Shown here: one piece after another, positions 17,799-26,448 of the stretch
Position numbering within the stretch: the stretch's first letter is position 1
Layout: every line of letters begins with the position of its first letter
Source of the DNA: Lysinibacillus_B sp042920265
GTDB lineage: Bacteria; Bacillota; Bacilli; Bacillales_A; Planococcaceae
Direction: 5' to 3'
Assembly (NCBI RefSeq): GCF_042920265.1
Contig: NZ_JBDQZI010000011.1
Coordinates: 62,001 to 126,000 of the forward strand
DNA: 64,000 nucleotides
The notes under the pieces: model-generated
The model's database searches: none
The model's input: only the letters and a program-made list of their open reading frames with translations
Told to the model about the DNA's origin: nothing
Translations under genes and position numbers: made by a program

Positions 17799-17829
17799 TA
17801 AAAAATAACAGCAAGACGTATCCTGCTGC
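17799..17829 (-). terminator. Terminator of the 41-residue membrane protein gene
   Basis: CAGCA pairs with TGCTG on the minus strand, followed by TTATTTTTT. It starts at the stop codon of the small gene. Confidence 0.5.
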
Positions 17830-17954
17830 TAGTTCCTTCCTTTTTCTTGTTGCATTTTTTTCTTTTGTTTGTCTGCTCGGATGTAGGTCATTTCTGCCGA
17901 TACTAACATCCACACAACAACACCAATTACTAATGCAAGAATTACAAATTTCAT
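17829..17954 (-). CDS. Single-pass 41-residue membrane protein
   Basis: ATG at 17954 follows TGAGG by eight bases. The frame encodes one membrane helix (FVILALVIGVVVWMLV) then a basic tail rich in lysine (ADKQKKKMQQEKGRN). The topology suggests an N-out or N-in small membrane protein with a cytoplasmic basic end. Its own hairpin terminator supports a real gene. Confidence 0.6.
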   Translation of the reverse strand: MKFVILALVIGVVVWMLVSAEMTYIRADKQKKKMQQEKGRN

Positions 17955-18256
17955 GCCATTGCCTCATTTCATTTCTTTTTTCTATTATAATTCTCCCATG
18001 TCTCTTTCCTCTAACCTATTTCATGTACAATGACAGATTCCATTTCACACCAACACGTAACTGCGTAAAAATTCTATAAATATCTATTTTTTCGTCGCTT
18101 ATTCCATTTTTTCTTTCATATTTGATTAGTGAATTGCTAAAAGGTCCTATTTACGATAAATTTATACTCATATGACTTTAGTATCGAAATTACTCCGTCA
18201 CACGTAGGGTAAAATGTATCACTTATCACGAAAATAATGTATTGGAAAGGTGACAT

Positions 18257-19141
18257 ATGACTAGTACAAGCATAATGATCGCAAAGGAAGCTTATGAACA
18301 GCAGTTAGAAGAGCAGTTATTGTCTGTCGGCATTTTAAGGTATTGGGATGGAAAGGTGATTTCTTCAAGAAAACTAATTGAAAATGCTCAATTTTTTGAA
18401 ACAGAAGATATGATTTATAAAGAATGGTTTGATTCTGTGTATGACAGCTACCACTTCTATAACGGATTTGATTCATTAGAAGAATGTGTAGCCTATATTT
18501 CCCAAAGTCCTTATGATAACGCTACTTATAAAATTGTTCGATTTCTCGATATGTTTTACGCCGTTGTCTATGAAAATACACAGCATCAACAAGTAGTCGG
18601 AAAAGATGTTTCTTATTACACAAAAAACAAATTATTCTTATCGTCGCCACGTCCACAGCATAGTTCAATAGCCAAACAGCGTGTTCGCCTTCCGGTTATT
18701 CCACTCATTTACCATGAATTAATGGTATTTGATCCAAACTTGCGTGTATATGAACTAACAGAAGCAGCATCGGATCAATTTGTAGAAGGCGACGCTCATG
18801 ATTTAATGTCTTATATCGTATTGCTTGGTATTACGTTCAAGGATATATGGTATCCATGTACGACGCCGCACAGCATTGCTCATAGTCGTGCTGCATTAAA
18901 TATGTATTTTAACGATGGACATGACCTTATGCTATTTGGGAAATATGTAAATGCTGTCGCCATTAACCCTTTCCAGCGACTCATTTGTTTTGCCAAGGGA
19001 CGTATTGAACATTTCCAAATGGATATAGATGATCGAAAAACGCCACCACGCCGTCTTCCATATCGTGAAGTAAAACGGTTCCATGATATGGTTCATATTC
19101 GTCCTCTCAAAGAGCATAAAGAATTGTTGGAATTGATTTAA
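18257..19141 (+). CDS. Hypothetical cytoplasmic protein, 294 residues
   Basis: A well-formed gene (AAAGGTGAC before the ATG, terminator after) coding for a soluble protein rich in aromatic and charged residues. Visible segments include DGKVISSRKLIENAQFF near the N-terminus and TPPRRLPYREVKRFHDM near the end. I see no catalytic motif or membrane helix and cannot name the family. Confidence 0.8.
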   Translation: MTSTSIMIAKEAYEQQLEEQLLSVGILRYWDGKVISSRKLIENAQFFETEDMIYKEWFDSVYDSYHFYNGFDSLEECVAYISQSPYDNATYKIVRFLDMFYAVVYENTQHQQVVGKDVSYYTKNKLFLSSPRPQHSSIAKQRVRLPVIPLIYHELMVFDPNLRVYELTEAASDQFVEGDAHDLMSYIVLLGITFKDIWYPCTTPHSIAHSRAALNMYFNDGHDLMLFGKYVNAVAINPFQRLICFAKGRIEHFQMDIDDRKTPPRRLPYREVKRFHDMVHIRPLKEHKELLELI

Positions 19142-19147
19142 TAGAAA

Positions 19148-19199
19148 AGCTGCCCCTAGTTGTTGATTGCCCAACAAAGGTGCAGCTGTTTTTATTTTT
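19148..19199. terminator. Bidirectional terminator
   Basis: AGCTGC with GCAGCT and an inner TTGTTG/CAACAA stem lies between the convergent genes at 19141 and 19192, with T runs on both sides. Confidence 0.7.
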
Positions 19200-19623
19200 C
19201 GTTACGCACCACAAGTACGTCACAGTTTGCATGACGGACAATACGTTCGGATACGGAGCCAAGCATTAACTTTTCTACTCGGTTTAAGCCTGTCGCACCA
19301 ATGACGATTAAATTCATGTCTGGTAAATTCGTTAAAATTACTTTAGCTTTCCCTGTTTCCACTTTCGTGTTGACATGTTCAACACTAGCTTCATGTGCTT
19401 TCGCCTTTAATTCACCAATTTTCACTTCATACTCTTGTTTTAACTTTTCCGCATACTTGACATCATATGCTTCCACTGTACCGAATGAATGTGTATCAAC
19501 GACACTAATTAAATGAAGTGTCGCGCTGTTTTGTTTCGCAATCTCCACCGCGCGCTCAAATGCATCAATCGATTGCTGTGAAAAATCGAGCGCTACGGCA
19601 ATATTTTTATAACTACTAATCAT
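19192..19623 (-). CDS. Universal stress protein (UspA family)
   Basis: A 143-residue single-domain Usp. The nucleotide-binding signature G-x2-G-x9-G(S/T) is intact (GATG at 109-112, GS at 122-123), so it is of the ATP-binding type. The N-terminal strand YKNIAVALDFS is typical. AAAGGAGG gives a strong start. Usp proteins usually respond to growth arrest; no regulatory site is evident. Confidence 0.92.
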   Translation of the reverse strand: MISSYKNIAVALDFSQQSIDAFERAVEIAKQNSATLHLISVVDTHSFGTVEAYDVKYAEKLKQEYEVKIGELKAKAHEASVEHVNTKVETGKAKVILTNLPDMNLIVIGATGLNRVEKLMLGSVSERIVRHANCDVLVVRNEK

Positions 19624-19722
19624 GGAATAGCCTCCTTTATCTACCTTCTATTATACCAAACGTAAGTTAATTTTACCCATGATAGAAAATGTTTTCTGTG
19701 AATTTAATAGCGGATTGATCAT

Positions 19723-19760
19723 AAAAAAATCTGCAAGCTCCTATAGGCAGCTTACAGATT
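19723..19760 (-). terminator. Terminator of the FMN reductase gene
   Basis: AATCTGTAAGCT pairs with AGCTTGCAGATT on the minus strand, followed by seven T. Confidence 0.8.
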
Positions 19761-19768
19761 GTTATCTT

Positions 19769-20311
19769 TTAACGAATGGTTTTTAAAGCCGTTGACCACG
19801 AAATTAATTGATCTAACATTTGATTGACCGAGTCCGCCTGCACATCTTTCGGTTTAAATACATTGCCGTTTTCAAAATCCGTGAATAATGACAATGCTGG
19901 ATGTACACGTACATCCGCCACTAATAATTCCCCTAAAATACCGCGTAAATGCTCCGTTGCACGGGCACCACCGACAGAGCCATATGACACGATTCCTGCT
20001 GCTTTGTTGTTCCATTCATCACGCAAGTAGTCTAACGCGTTTTTCAATGCCCCCGTGATGGAGTGGTTATATTCTTGTGTGATAAAAATAAACCCGTCTT
20101 GTGCATTAATTGCTTTTGCCCAAGCTACTGCCCCTGAAGCGTCTACACCTGGTTCGCCTAATAAAGGTAATTTAAAATCAGCAATATCAATAATCGTGTA
20201 ATTGGCATCACCGCGCTTGTCTGCTAGCTCTTTGACCCATTTTCCGACTTGCGGGCTGACACGTCCTTCACGCGTTGAACCTAAAATGATGCCAATATTT
20301 AATGTTGTCAT
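19769..20311 (-). CDS. NADPH-dependent FMN reductase
   Basis: The 180-residue flavodoxin-like protein has the flavin phosphate loop GSTREGR (11-17), QEYNHSITGALKNALDYL, and SYGSVGGARA of the NADPH-dependent FMN/azo-reductase family. It should reduce flavin, quinones or dyes with NADPH. The ATG at 20311 is behind GAGGGAGGGAG; the open frame continues 57 bases upstream without a ribosome site. Confidence 0.88.
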   Translation of the reverse strand: MTTLNIGIILGSTREGRVSPQVGKWVKELADKRGDANYTIIDIADFKLPLLGEPGVDASGAVAWAKAINAQDGFIFITQEYNHSITGALKNALDYLRDEWNNKAAGIVSYGSVGGARATEHLRGILGELLVADVRVHPALSLFTDFENGNVFKPKDVQADSVNQMLDQLISWSTALKTIR

Positions 20312-20505
20312 GATTTCTCCCTCCCTCTTTGTTTGCCAAATCGTTTCGTAACGAGGCTCATTGGGCATTATTTACTTCTGTTCATTTATGTATACACATA
20401 AATCTTGAAATTGAAGTAGTAGTGCGGGATTGGAATTTTAATACGTCCATATAAATAATTACACCTTCGCACTTTTCATATAGCGCGAAGGCATAACACA
20501 TACAT

Positions 20506-21189
20506 CTAATATTTCTTCGGTTTTAAATTGGATGCATGGTAAATTTGCATAAACAGCAAAATAGCACCAAGCCCGATAATGCTTATTAATTGCGAGTTTC
20601 CTGAGAAAACGGAATAATACATTAACGCAAAACATAATAAAACGATTAAAAACAGCAACGTATAATACAATTTATAAAAACTTTTTAACATTAAATACTT
20701 TTCCCCATCATCAAAACTATCAAATAACTCTTGCTGATAGGTTGGTGATTGAGGATCAGGCAGTTTATATTCGGGATTTACATAACGGTATAAGTGAACG
20801 GTAACTGCTTGTGCAAAAAAGGACACTGCACATAAAATCATAGCGTAGAGAACAAGCTTTGGATTCGAATCACGCGCTACAATAAAGCCCCCAGTCAATG
20901 CCACAAAAGAAACAGAAAATGGGATTTGTAGCCACATTGCCATCGAATAACTTGCTCGTTCTAACATAACCCGCCCCTCATCTTCTTGCTCTATATCGAC
21001 TGGTGTCCTGCCCTTACTTTTGATATACACTGCATACAAGCTTGCGATCAATAAACCGACGAGGCTCACCAAATTAGCTATGTATAGGCTATTGTACGAG
21101 ATTGTTTCATGTGGGGCTACTCCTACCCATTGACTGAATGCATAAACAAAGAGTACAGCTAAGACCATCGGCATCAAATACTTCTTCAT
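20506..21189 (-). CDS. DUF3169-like membrane protein
   Basis: The 227-residue product has about six hydrophobic segments (5-23, 37-57, 85-105, 110-130, 173-195 and 200-218) and a charged loop KLPDPQSPTYQQELFDSFDDGEK. This fits the DUF3169 family, which often sits behind a small XRE regulator. Its start overlaps the stop of that regulator by ATGA, so translation is coupled. The function is unknown. Confidence 0.8.
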   Translation of the reverse strand: MKKYLMPMVLAVLFVYAFSQWVGVAPHETISYNSLYIANLVSLVGLLIASLYAVYIKSKGRTPVDIEQEDEGRVMLERASYSMAMWLQIPFSVSFVALTGGFIVARDSNPKLVLYAMILCAVSFFAQAVTVHLYRYVNPEYKLPDPQSPTYQQELFDSFDDGEKYLMLKSFYKLYYTLLFLIVLLCFALMYYSVFSGNSQLISIIGLGAILLFMQIYHASNLKPKKY

Positions 21190-21392
21190 AATAATTCCTC
21201 CTCCGTAAATAGAAAGACATGTTCAATCGGTTCGTTAAAAACTTTTGCAATACGTGCAGCAATAAGTAAGGATGGCATGTACTCCTCACGTTCAATCAAG
21301 CTCACAGTTTGCCGTGAAATTTTGGCTCTTTTTGCAAGTTCCGATTGATTTAAGCCATCCCGCGCACGCAATTCTTTCAAGCGACTCTTCAC
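21186..21392 (-). CDS. XRE-family (YozG-like) regulator
   Basis: A 68-residue helix-turn-helix protein: LRARDGLNQSELAKRAKISR with SRQTVSLIEREEYMPS. The GTG start lies seven bases after GAGG. It is the first gene of a two-gene unit with the DUF3169-like protein, and its promoter overlaps an inverted repeat, which suggests autoregulation. Confidence 0.92.
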   Translation of the reverse strand: MKSRLKELRARDGLNQSELAKRAKISRQTVSLIEREEYMPSLLIAARIAKVFNEPIEHVFLFTEEELL

Positions 21393-21409
21393 CTTATCAC
21401 CTCAATATG

Positions 21410-21438
21410 ATTGTACATAATTCTTTACTTTTTGACAA
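21410..21438 (-). promoter_or_regulatory. Sigma-A-type promoter of the XRE/DUF3169 unit
   Basis: TTGTCA (-35), 17 bases, TACAAT (-10) on the minus strand, ending 18 bases before the GTG start. The -35 lies in the inverted repeat at 21430-21453. Confidence 0.6.
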
Positions 21439-21453
21439 CGATATTAGTCAAAA
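21430..21453. promoter_or_regulatory. Candidate operator for the XRE regulator
   Basis: TTTTGAC-N10-GTCAAAA is a perfect 7+7 inverted repeat overlapping the -35 box. Confidence 0.5.
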
Positions 21454-21509
21454 TGAATATTTTAATTGTCATTCATTTGAAAATAAAAAAACTCCCTCAC
21501 TAACGGGAG

Positions 21510-22559
21510 TTAAATAATCTGTTGCACAACCTGAATAATTCGCTGTACGTCCTCATCTTGTAATAAAGGATATATCGGTAAAGACACCGTATTTTGCGTC
21601 CACTTTAAGGCATTCGGATACTGTGCTTTCGGCTCTAAAATCTCTACCTCTCGGATTGGTACGACAGCTGTAATGTCGTGTTTAGCTAATGCTTTTATAA
21701 TTTCTTGTTGTTTTGCTGTTTGTAAAATCGCCCGAAAATGAACTGGCTCTAGACCTGGCCCTGCACCGAGTAACGGCAAACGGGCTGCCTTATATTGCTC
21801 ATAAATTTCCTGCCTTCTCTGTAAGAACTGGGAGAATTGCTGTAACTGCGCACTTCCTACCGCTGCCTGCAAATCCGTCATTTGAAAGTTAAAACGGAGT
21901 TTCGTGTCAAAGCGCTGATCATGTAAACGATAGTCCTTTAGTTTTTCGATGATTGACGCATCTTTACAGACGATCATGCCCCCTTGCCCGCCTGTTGTCA
22001 TTAACTTCGTTGCATAAAATGAAAAGATGCCTATATCCCCTTGTAATCCTACGGGGATGCCGTTTACACGTGCACCCAATGCTTGGGCACAATCTTCAAT
22101 CACATACTTTTTACCAGCAAGCGAGGACAAATCTTGCGGTAAGCCGAACATATGCGGAATAATGGCGATATTCGTTTCGCTACCAATGGCCGCAATATCC
22201 ATGTTCGGACAATCGTGCTGACAATCTATAACTACAGGGATGCCTTTAGCTAATGCAATGGCATTTCGTAAAGCAGAACATGAATAAACTGGGTACGCAA
22301 CATTTTTCGTAGGTGCATCAAGTGCGATAAGTGCCAAATATAGGGCAGCAGTGCCACTTGAAACAGCAATAGCTGAGCCTCTTGGTACCCCTAAAAAGTC
22401 ACAAAACTCATTTTCAAAATTCTCGACAGCCCTACCTTGCGCAACCCAGCCCGACTGAATGACGCTCATCGCCATTTGTTCCTCTAAGGAGCCTAACGTC
22501 GGACGATTATGAGGGACTGGATTACGACCAAATTGTTTATTTACGTACACTGACTCCAC
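21510..22559 (-). CDS. DegT/DnrJ/EryC1/StrS-family aminotransferase
   Basis: The 349-residue PLP enzyme has the family layout: SSGTAA phosphate-binding loop (67-72), Asp156 contacting the pyridine nitrogen, and Lys185 (FYATKLMTTGGQGG) as the Schiff-base lysine. Such enzymes aminate keto sugars for surface glycans. It is the last gene of a four-gene minus-strand unit with a GT2 synthase, WbqC and PIG-L proteins. The exact start is uncertain: the GTG at 22559 is inside a weak ribosome site and the GTG at 22550 may be used. Confidence 0.88.
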   Translation of the reverse strand: MESVYVNKQFGRNPVPHNRPTLGSLEEQMAMSVIQSGWVAQGRAVENFENEFCDFLGVPRGSAIAVSSGTAALYLALIALDAPTKNVAYPVYSCSALRNAIALAKGIPVVIDCQHDCPNMDIAAIGSETNIAIIPHMFGLPQDLSSLAGKKYVIEDCAQALGARVNGIPVGLQGDIGIFSFYATKLMTTGGQGGMIVCKDASIIEKLKDYRLHDQRFDTKLRFNFQMTDLQAAVGSAQLQQFSQFLQRRQEIYEQYKAARLPLLGAGPGLEPVHFRAILQTAKQQEIIKALAKHDITAVVPIREVEILEPKAQYPNALKWTQNTVSLPIYPLLQDEDVQRIIQVVQQII

Positions 22560-22577
22560 CCTTCTCTCCCGTCACGT

Positions 22578-23261
22578 TTAAAGGATATGCGAACGTAAAA
22601 TATAATATTTTTCTGCATAAGGTAACCCGATCTCCATCCCTCTCATTTCCGCCCATTTCTTCACACTTTCTGGGGATATTAAATGGTTAGGAGGGCGTCT
22701 TTGAGATGTATGCTTGAGAAATGAATCCACTTTCTTTTGAATTGTATTCGATAAATCTAAATATAACTCCCCTGTGTTCCAAAACTTTTGGAACTGCCAA
22801 GAAATCAGTGGATATTCATACATCGCAATCAGCTTGATCAGCTGACTCGGTTTAGGTCTCAATGCGGCAAAGCAAGCTTCAAATAAAACGATATGATCTT
22901 GATGATAGCTTGGAAGTGGAATAAATACCATTGTAGGCTGAAACGTGTTTAAAATCTGATCAATTTTTGAAGTCATTTCAAATTTTGGGACTGTATCGAG
23001 TAATGAATCTTTGTCGTGATAAACAACTTCAAAGTCATGACAGCCAAGCACCTCTAAGGCATTCTTTAGTTCTTTTATGCGCATAGCAGCCGTTACCGTT
23101 TGTTGGCTATGTGGATGTGTTACCTCACCGACAGCCATCACAATGACTTTTACTTTATTTTGATAACGACATGCCTTTTCAATTAATCCTCCACATCCAA
23201 GCACTTCATCATCGGCATGAGGAGCAATAATTAATATTCTTTCCTTCCCTGATGTAATCAT
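22578..23261 (-). CDS. PIG-L/LmbE-family deacetylase
   Basis: The 227-residue protein has the zinc motif variant PHADDE (14-19, normally PHPDDE) and a second HxxDH-type site (YHQDHIV). This family hydrolyses N-acetyl groups from GlcNAc-containing substrates such as GlcNAc-PI, bacillithiol precursors and glycans. The ATG at 23261 follows GGAGG by seven bases. In this cassette the neighbour GT2 synthase makes a polymer-N-acetylglucosamine substrate plausible, as an inference. Confidence 0.87.
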   Translation of the reverse strand: MITSGKERILIIAPHADDEVLGCGGLIEKACRYQNKVKVIVMAVGEVTHPHSQQTVTAAMRIKELKNALEVLGCHDFEVVYHDKDSLLDTVPKFEMTSKIDQILNTFQPTMVFIPLPSYHQDHIVLFEACFAALRPKPSQLIKLIAMYEYPLISWQFQKFWNTGELYLDLSNTIQKKVDSFLKHTSQRRPPNHLISPESVKKWAEMRGMEIGLPYAEKYYILRSHIL

Positions 23262-23289
23262 GAATTCACCTCCGTTCAAATGTTTTAGT

Positions 23290-23976
23290 TTAATGCGCTC
23301 TTTGTTGTCGAATCATGTTCATCGTTTCTGGTCCACAGTGAAAGAGCATATCAATAATGGAAAGATTCGGTAGGAATTCTCCCCAGCGCTGTGGATAGAT
23401 GGGATGCGTAAAGTCCTGATAAATGAGTTGTATTTGACGCTCATGAAACTTGCTTTCATCATTATAGGCCCGTGCGCCAATACCAGATAAATAGACATCC
23501 CCACCTAAGTGAGCTACGATGTTAATATTTCTTTCATTTTTACTGCCAAAATCTTGCTGAAAATCAGATTCGAGCAAAATGTCAGCTCGAATATTTAACA
23601 ATGACTGAATATGCTGGATGAGAGCGATATTAAACGGGGCAAGATGTGTCCATTTCCCCTGATAAAGTTGTTCAAACCCATCCTTATACGTAAGCCAGTA
23701 CGGGCTCTTTTTATAATTCGCCTCAATCGCCTTCCAGTGATTCATTTGCCATTTCTGATCAGTAGCAATTTGTAATGCATGAATCGGTTGTTCTTTATTT
23801 TGTAATGGTACTGTGAGCATCAAGCTACCATTCGGGGTTTTAATTTTCGAACGATTAATATAACCACTTTTCGAATGATCTGCTTTATCTAATATGACAA
23901 ACCGATCTACTTGGTCCATCTTATCGAAGTACCCAATCCACGGTAAATAGTTGGGTTGATGGATCGCTACTTTCAT
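23290..23976 (-). CDS. WbqC-like protein
   Basis: The 228-residue protein starts with the family signature HQPNYLPWIGYFDKM and has the conserved ILDKADHSKSGYINRSKIK. WbqC proteins occur in O-antigen and exopolysaccharide clusters; the biochemical role is not well established. GGAAGTG precedes the ATG. It is the second gene of the glycan cassette. Confidence 0.85.
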   Translation of the reverse strand: MKVAIHQPNYLPWIGYFDKMDQVDRFVILDKADHSKSGYINRSKIKTPNGSLMLTVPLQNKEQPIHALQIATDQKWQMNHWKAIEANYKKSPYWLTYKDGFEQLYQGKWTHLAPFNIALIQHIQSLLNIRADILLESDFQQDFGSKNERNINIVAHLGGDVYLSGIGARAYNDESKFHERQIQLIYQDFTHPIYPQRWGEFLPNLSIIDMLFHCGPETMNMIRQQRAH

Positions 23977-23993
23977 CTTTTTTCACTTCCATT

Positions 23994-25388
23994 TTATACT
24001 TTATAGTCATTATTTCCTGAACGATTTAATTTTCGCCAACCGACCTGATTGCCCCTAAATGCTCTAATAATCGCTGTCCATGTCACATACGCTAACAAAT
24101 AGCGGTACCCTATTCGTTGAATAAATACCCACATAAGCGGCTTCATCTTTTCTTTCCCAATCTTAAATGCAATAAAGGAGTTTAAAAAATCTGTGAGATA
24201 AAATAGTAGCGCAAATAAATAAATCGATGATGTTCCCGACAAAATCGCTGCAATAAAAATGAAATCAATAAGTGGGGAAGTTAAAAGTAGTAAATATGAA
24301 AATAGTAAACTCGGAACTGCAAAGTATTTTAATGTTTTATTAGAAGAAGTCAAAATGTTCTTTTTATGTTTCCAGGCCACTTGTAAAATCCCATATGACC
24401 ATCGATTCCGTTGTTTAATGAAGTCCTTTACTGTTTCTGGGCACTCTTCATATGAAATTGCTCGATCCTCATAAATGATTTTATAACCGGCATTTAAAAT
24501 GCGTAGTGTCAGTTCTGTATCTTCTGCTAATGTATCTTTATGGTAGTAACCAAGCTTTTGTACGACGCTTTTCCGCCAAGCACTATTGGAACCTGGGACC
24601 ACTGTAATGCAATTTAGTTCTTCAAAAGCCCGTTTTTCTAATTGATTCGCCGTTACGTATTCGATATGTTGCCATAACGTAATTTGGTTGATCTTATTGC
24701 CAATTTTACAGTTTCCTGAAACCGCTGCGACACGAGGGTCTGAAAAATTCTCTACTAAGCGAGAGATGGTCGATTTATGGAAAACGGTATCTGCGTCAAT
24801 CGTAATCACAATATCTCCAATGGCCTGCTTAAAGCCTAAGTTGAGCGCCGATGATTTCCCACCGTTCACCTTTTTAATAACTTTTACCTTATCCCATAGA
24901 TGGAACATTTTCGTTGCAATTTCTGCCGTTTGGTCTGTCGAGCCATCGTCCACAACTAAAATTTCAGCGACAGGGTAATCACTTTTCAAAATCGCTCTTA
25001 CCGTTCTTCGAATGACCACCTCTTCGTTATACACAGGGATAATGACTGTGACACTTGGTCTAAAATTTTTTAAGTGATTTTTGTTAATTTTCTGGTATTC
25101 TATAAGTAATTTATTCTTTCGGTAATGCTTAAAACAAAATACGTAGATGATGAACATACGAACAAACCCTATCACGATTGCAACAAACAAATAAGCAATA
25201 AATGCTTGCTTCATAACAGCGAACAACTGCCCCGTAAACGGATTGATCCATGGTAAATTGACTACTCCGTACCGATGAAGGATAAAAAGTGATACGTATA
25301 CAAGCAACATGAGCAAAGATGTAAAAAATAGAGCTTTTACTTTAAACCAACGCTTCCCTGTTTCATCTTGAAATATCATACAATCCAA
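23994..25388 (-). CDS. GT2 processive glycosyltransferase, PgaC/IcaA-like
   Basis: The 464-residue protein has two N-terminal helices (about 18-38 and 60-88), a GT2 catalytic domain, and three or four C-terminal helices. All catalytic motifs are present: DDGS (147-150), DAD (198-200), ED (289-290) and QRNRW (326-330), the Q/RxxRW mark of processive synthases such as poly-beta-1,6-GlcNAc and hyaluronan synthases. It probably extrudes a polymer at the membrane. No separate PgaD or IcaD partner is visible. The TTG start is close to its ribosome site, which lies in the arm of a hairpin at 25397-25430. Confidence 0.9.
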   Translation of the reverse strand: MDCMIFQDETGKRWFKVKALFFTSLLMLLVYVSLFILHRYGVVNLPWINPFTGQLFAVMKQAFIAYLFVAIVIGFVRMFIIYVFCFKHYRKNKLLIEYQKINKNHLKNFRPSVTVIIPVYNEEVVIRRTVRAILKSDYPVAEILVVDDGSTDQTAEIATKMFHLWDKVKVIKKVNGGKSSALNLGFKQAIGDIVITIDADTVFHKSTISRLVENFSDPRVAAVSGNCKIGNKINQITLWQHIEYVTANQLEKRAFEELNCITVVPGSNSAWRKSVVQKLGYYHKDTLAEDTELTLRILNAGYKIIYEDRAISYEECPETVKDFIKQRNRWSYGILQVAWKHKKNILTSSNKTLKYFAVPSLLFSYLLLLTSPLIDFIFIAAILSGTSSIYLFALLFYLTDFLNSFIAFKIGKEKMKPLMWVFIQRIGYRYLLAYVTWTAIIRAFRGNQVGWRKLNRSGNNDYKV

Positions 25389-25396
25389 CCGCCCTC

Positions 25397-25430
25397 CCTT
25401 AGGATATTTATATGAAGGAATATCTTAAGG
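25397..25430 (-). promoter_or_regulatory. Leader hairpin overlapping the GT2 ribosome site
   Basis: CCTTAAGATATT and AATATCCTAAGG pair in a 12-bp stem (one G-T) just upstream of the GT2 start. The right arm runs into AAGGGAGGG, the ribosome site. It could lower translation unless opened, or be a protein-binding dyad. Confidence 0.4.
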
Positions 25431-25615
25431 ACCTATGTGTTTGACTAATTTTAGAGAAGATCTATAGAAGTATTAAATATGTATAGCCGAGCTCTTCGTG
25501 AGAAAGCCAATACTGTTTGTGCCATACTCGTAACAGTATTATTTTCTATTTTCTTGAAACTAACTTTTTTCACTAACGATTCGGACAGCTATGACACTTA
25601 TACTTTTGACTCCAC

Positions 25616-25669
25616 TAAAAAAAGAATCCGTATCTGTTAAGGTGAAAGGACCAAACAGAAAGGATTCTT
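25616..25669 (-). terminator. Terminator of the second XRE cassette
   Basis: AAGAATCC pairs with GGATTCTT, with an inner ATCTGTT/AACAGA pairing, and seven T follow on the minus strand, right after the stop at 25677. Confidence 0.8.
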
Positions 25670-25676
25670 GTAATTG

Positions 25677-26063
25677 TTACATATATTTTTTTACTTGGAT
25701 GAATTGCATGAGAGGATTTGTAATATAGGCAATACAGAGAGCAATAAATAATGTATAGTTCTTGCCATAGCTGATGAAAAAGAAATCAATAACCCACAAA
25801 ATTAATAATGCTCCAAATATGATGTGATGACTTTTATAAGCACTATTCTTTACAATTTGCTTGCCCATTTCATCTTTTTGTAGCTCTTTGCGTGTATGCC
25901 AAGTAAAGAATTGTCCCCATGAAATCACTAGCGCAATGATTAACAGTATTTCGGGAGTACCAAAGGAAGGATTTTCAAACTTGATATAACTAATTAATGT
26001 TCCTCCAAAATAGATTGTTATTGCTAACAAACATAAAAAGCCTCCCATTTCTTTTTTACTCAT
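25677..26063 (-). CDS. Small polytopic membrane protein of an XRE cassette
   Basis: A 128-residue protein with four hydrophobic helices (about 6-26, 38-55, 80-98 and 104-122) and the loop HTRKELQKDEMGKQIV. It is translated from an ATGA overlap with the preceding XRE gene. It is not similar to the DUF3169-like protein at 20506 beyond layout. Unknown function. Confidence 0.8.
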   Translation of the reverse strand: MSKKEMGGFLCLLAITIYFGGTLISYIKFENPSFGTPEILLIIALVISWGQFFTWHTRKELQKDEMGKQIVKNSAYKSHHIIFGALLILWVIDFFFISYGKNYTLFIALCIAYITNPLMQFIQVKKYM

Positions 26064-26263
26064 TTCTTCTCCCCCTTAAAATGAAATAATTCATCAACTG
26101 TTAGATTTAGTTGCTCAGCTAATTGGAAAGCTAATAAAAGGCTTGGATCATACTTATTATTTTCGATGGCATTAATTGTCTGCCGAGATACACCACAAGC
26201 TTTGGCCAATTCCTCTTGAGAAAGCTTCCTCTTCTTTCTAGCTTCTTTAATTTGATTATCCAT
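26060..26263 (-). CDS. XRE-family (YozG-like) regulator
   Basis: A 67-residue helix-turn-helix protein (KKRKLSQEELAKACGVSR, then QTINAIENNKYDPS). The ATG follows GAGGCGACAGG. It is the first gene of the two-gene cassette and has a tandem repeat operator upstream. Confidence 0.92.
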   Translation of the reverse strand: MDNQIKEARKKRKLSQEELAKACGVSRQTINAIENNKYDPSLLLAFQLAEQLNLTVDELFHFKGEKK

Positions 26264-26278
26264 CCTGTCGCCTCTTTT

Positions 26279-26345
26279 TTGTCAAACATGTTTTACATTT
26301 AGAGTGTAACTCATTGCAAAATAAATTGTCAAACATCTTTTACAT
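26279..26345 (-). promoter_or_regulatory. Promoter with two direct-repeat operator copies
   Basis: TTGTCAAACATGTTTTACAT at 26279-26298 and TTGTCAAACATCTTTTACAT at 26326-26345 differ at one base. The minus-strand promoter TTGACA, 18 bases, TACACT (26332 down to 26303) begins within the second copy, and the first copy lies just after the predicted transcription start. This arrangement fits an autorepressor. Confidence 0.65.
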
Positions 26346-26448
26346 ATTTGCTATCCAAAGCAAACCAAAAATGAGTTCATTCTATCTATTGATAAAGCGA
26401 ACTCATTTCTCTTCTTCATGGTTTTAAAAAGGCTTTGTTGCAATACGC

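Noticed and set aside
17767..17967. 66-codon minus-strand frame
   Set aside because: It is a shadow of the 41-residue membrane protein, which has the better ribosome site and a membrane helix.
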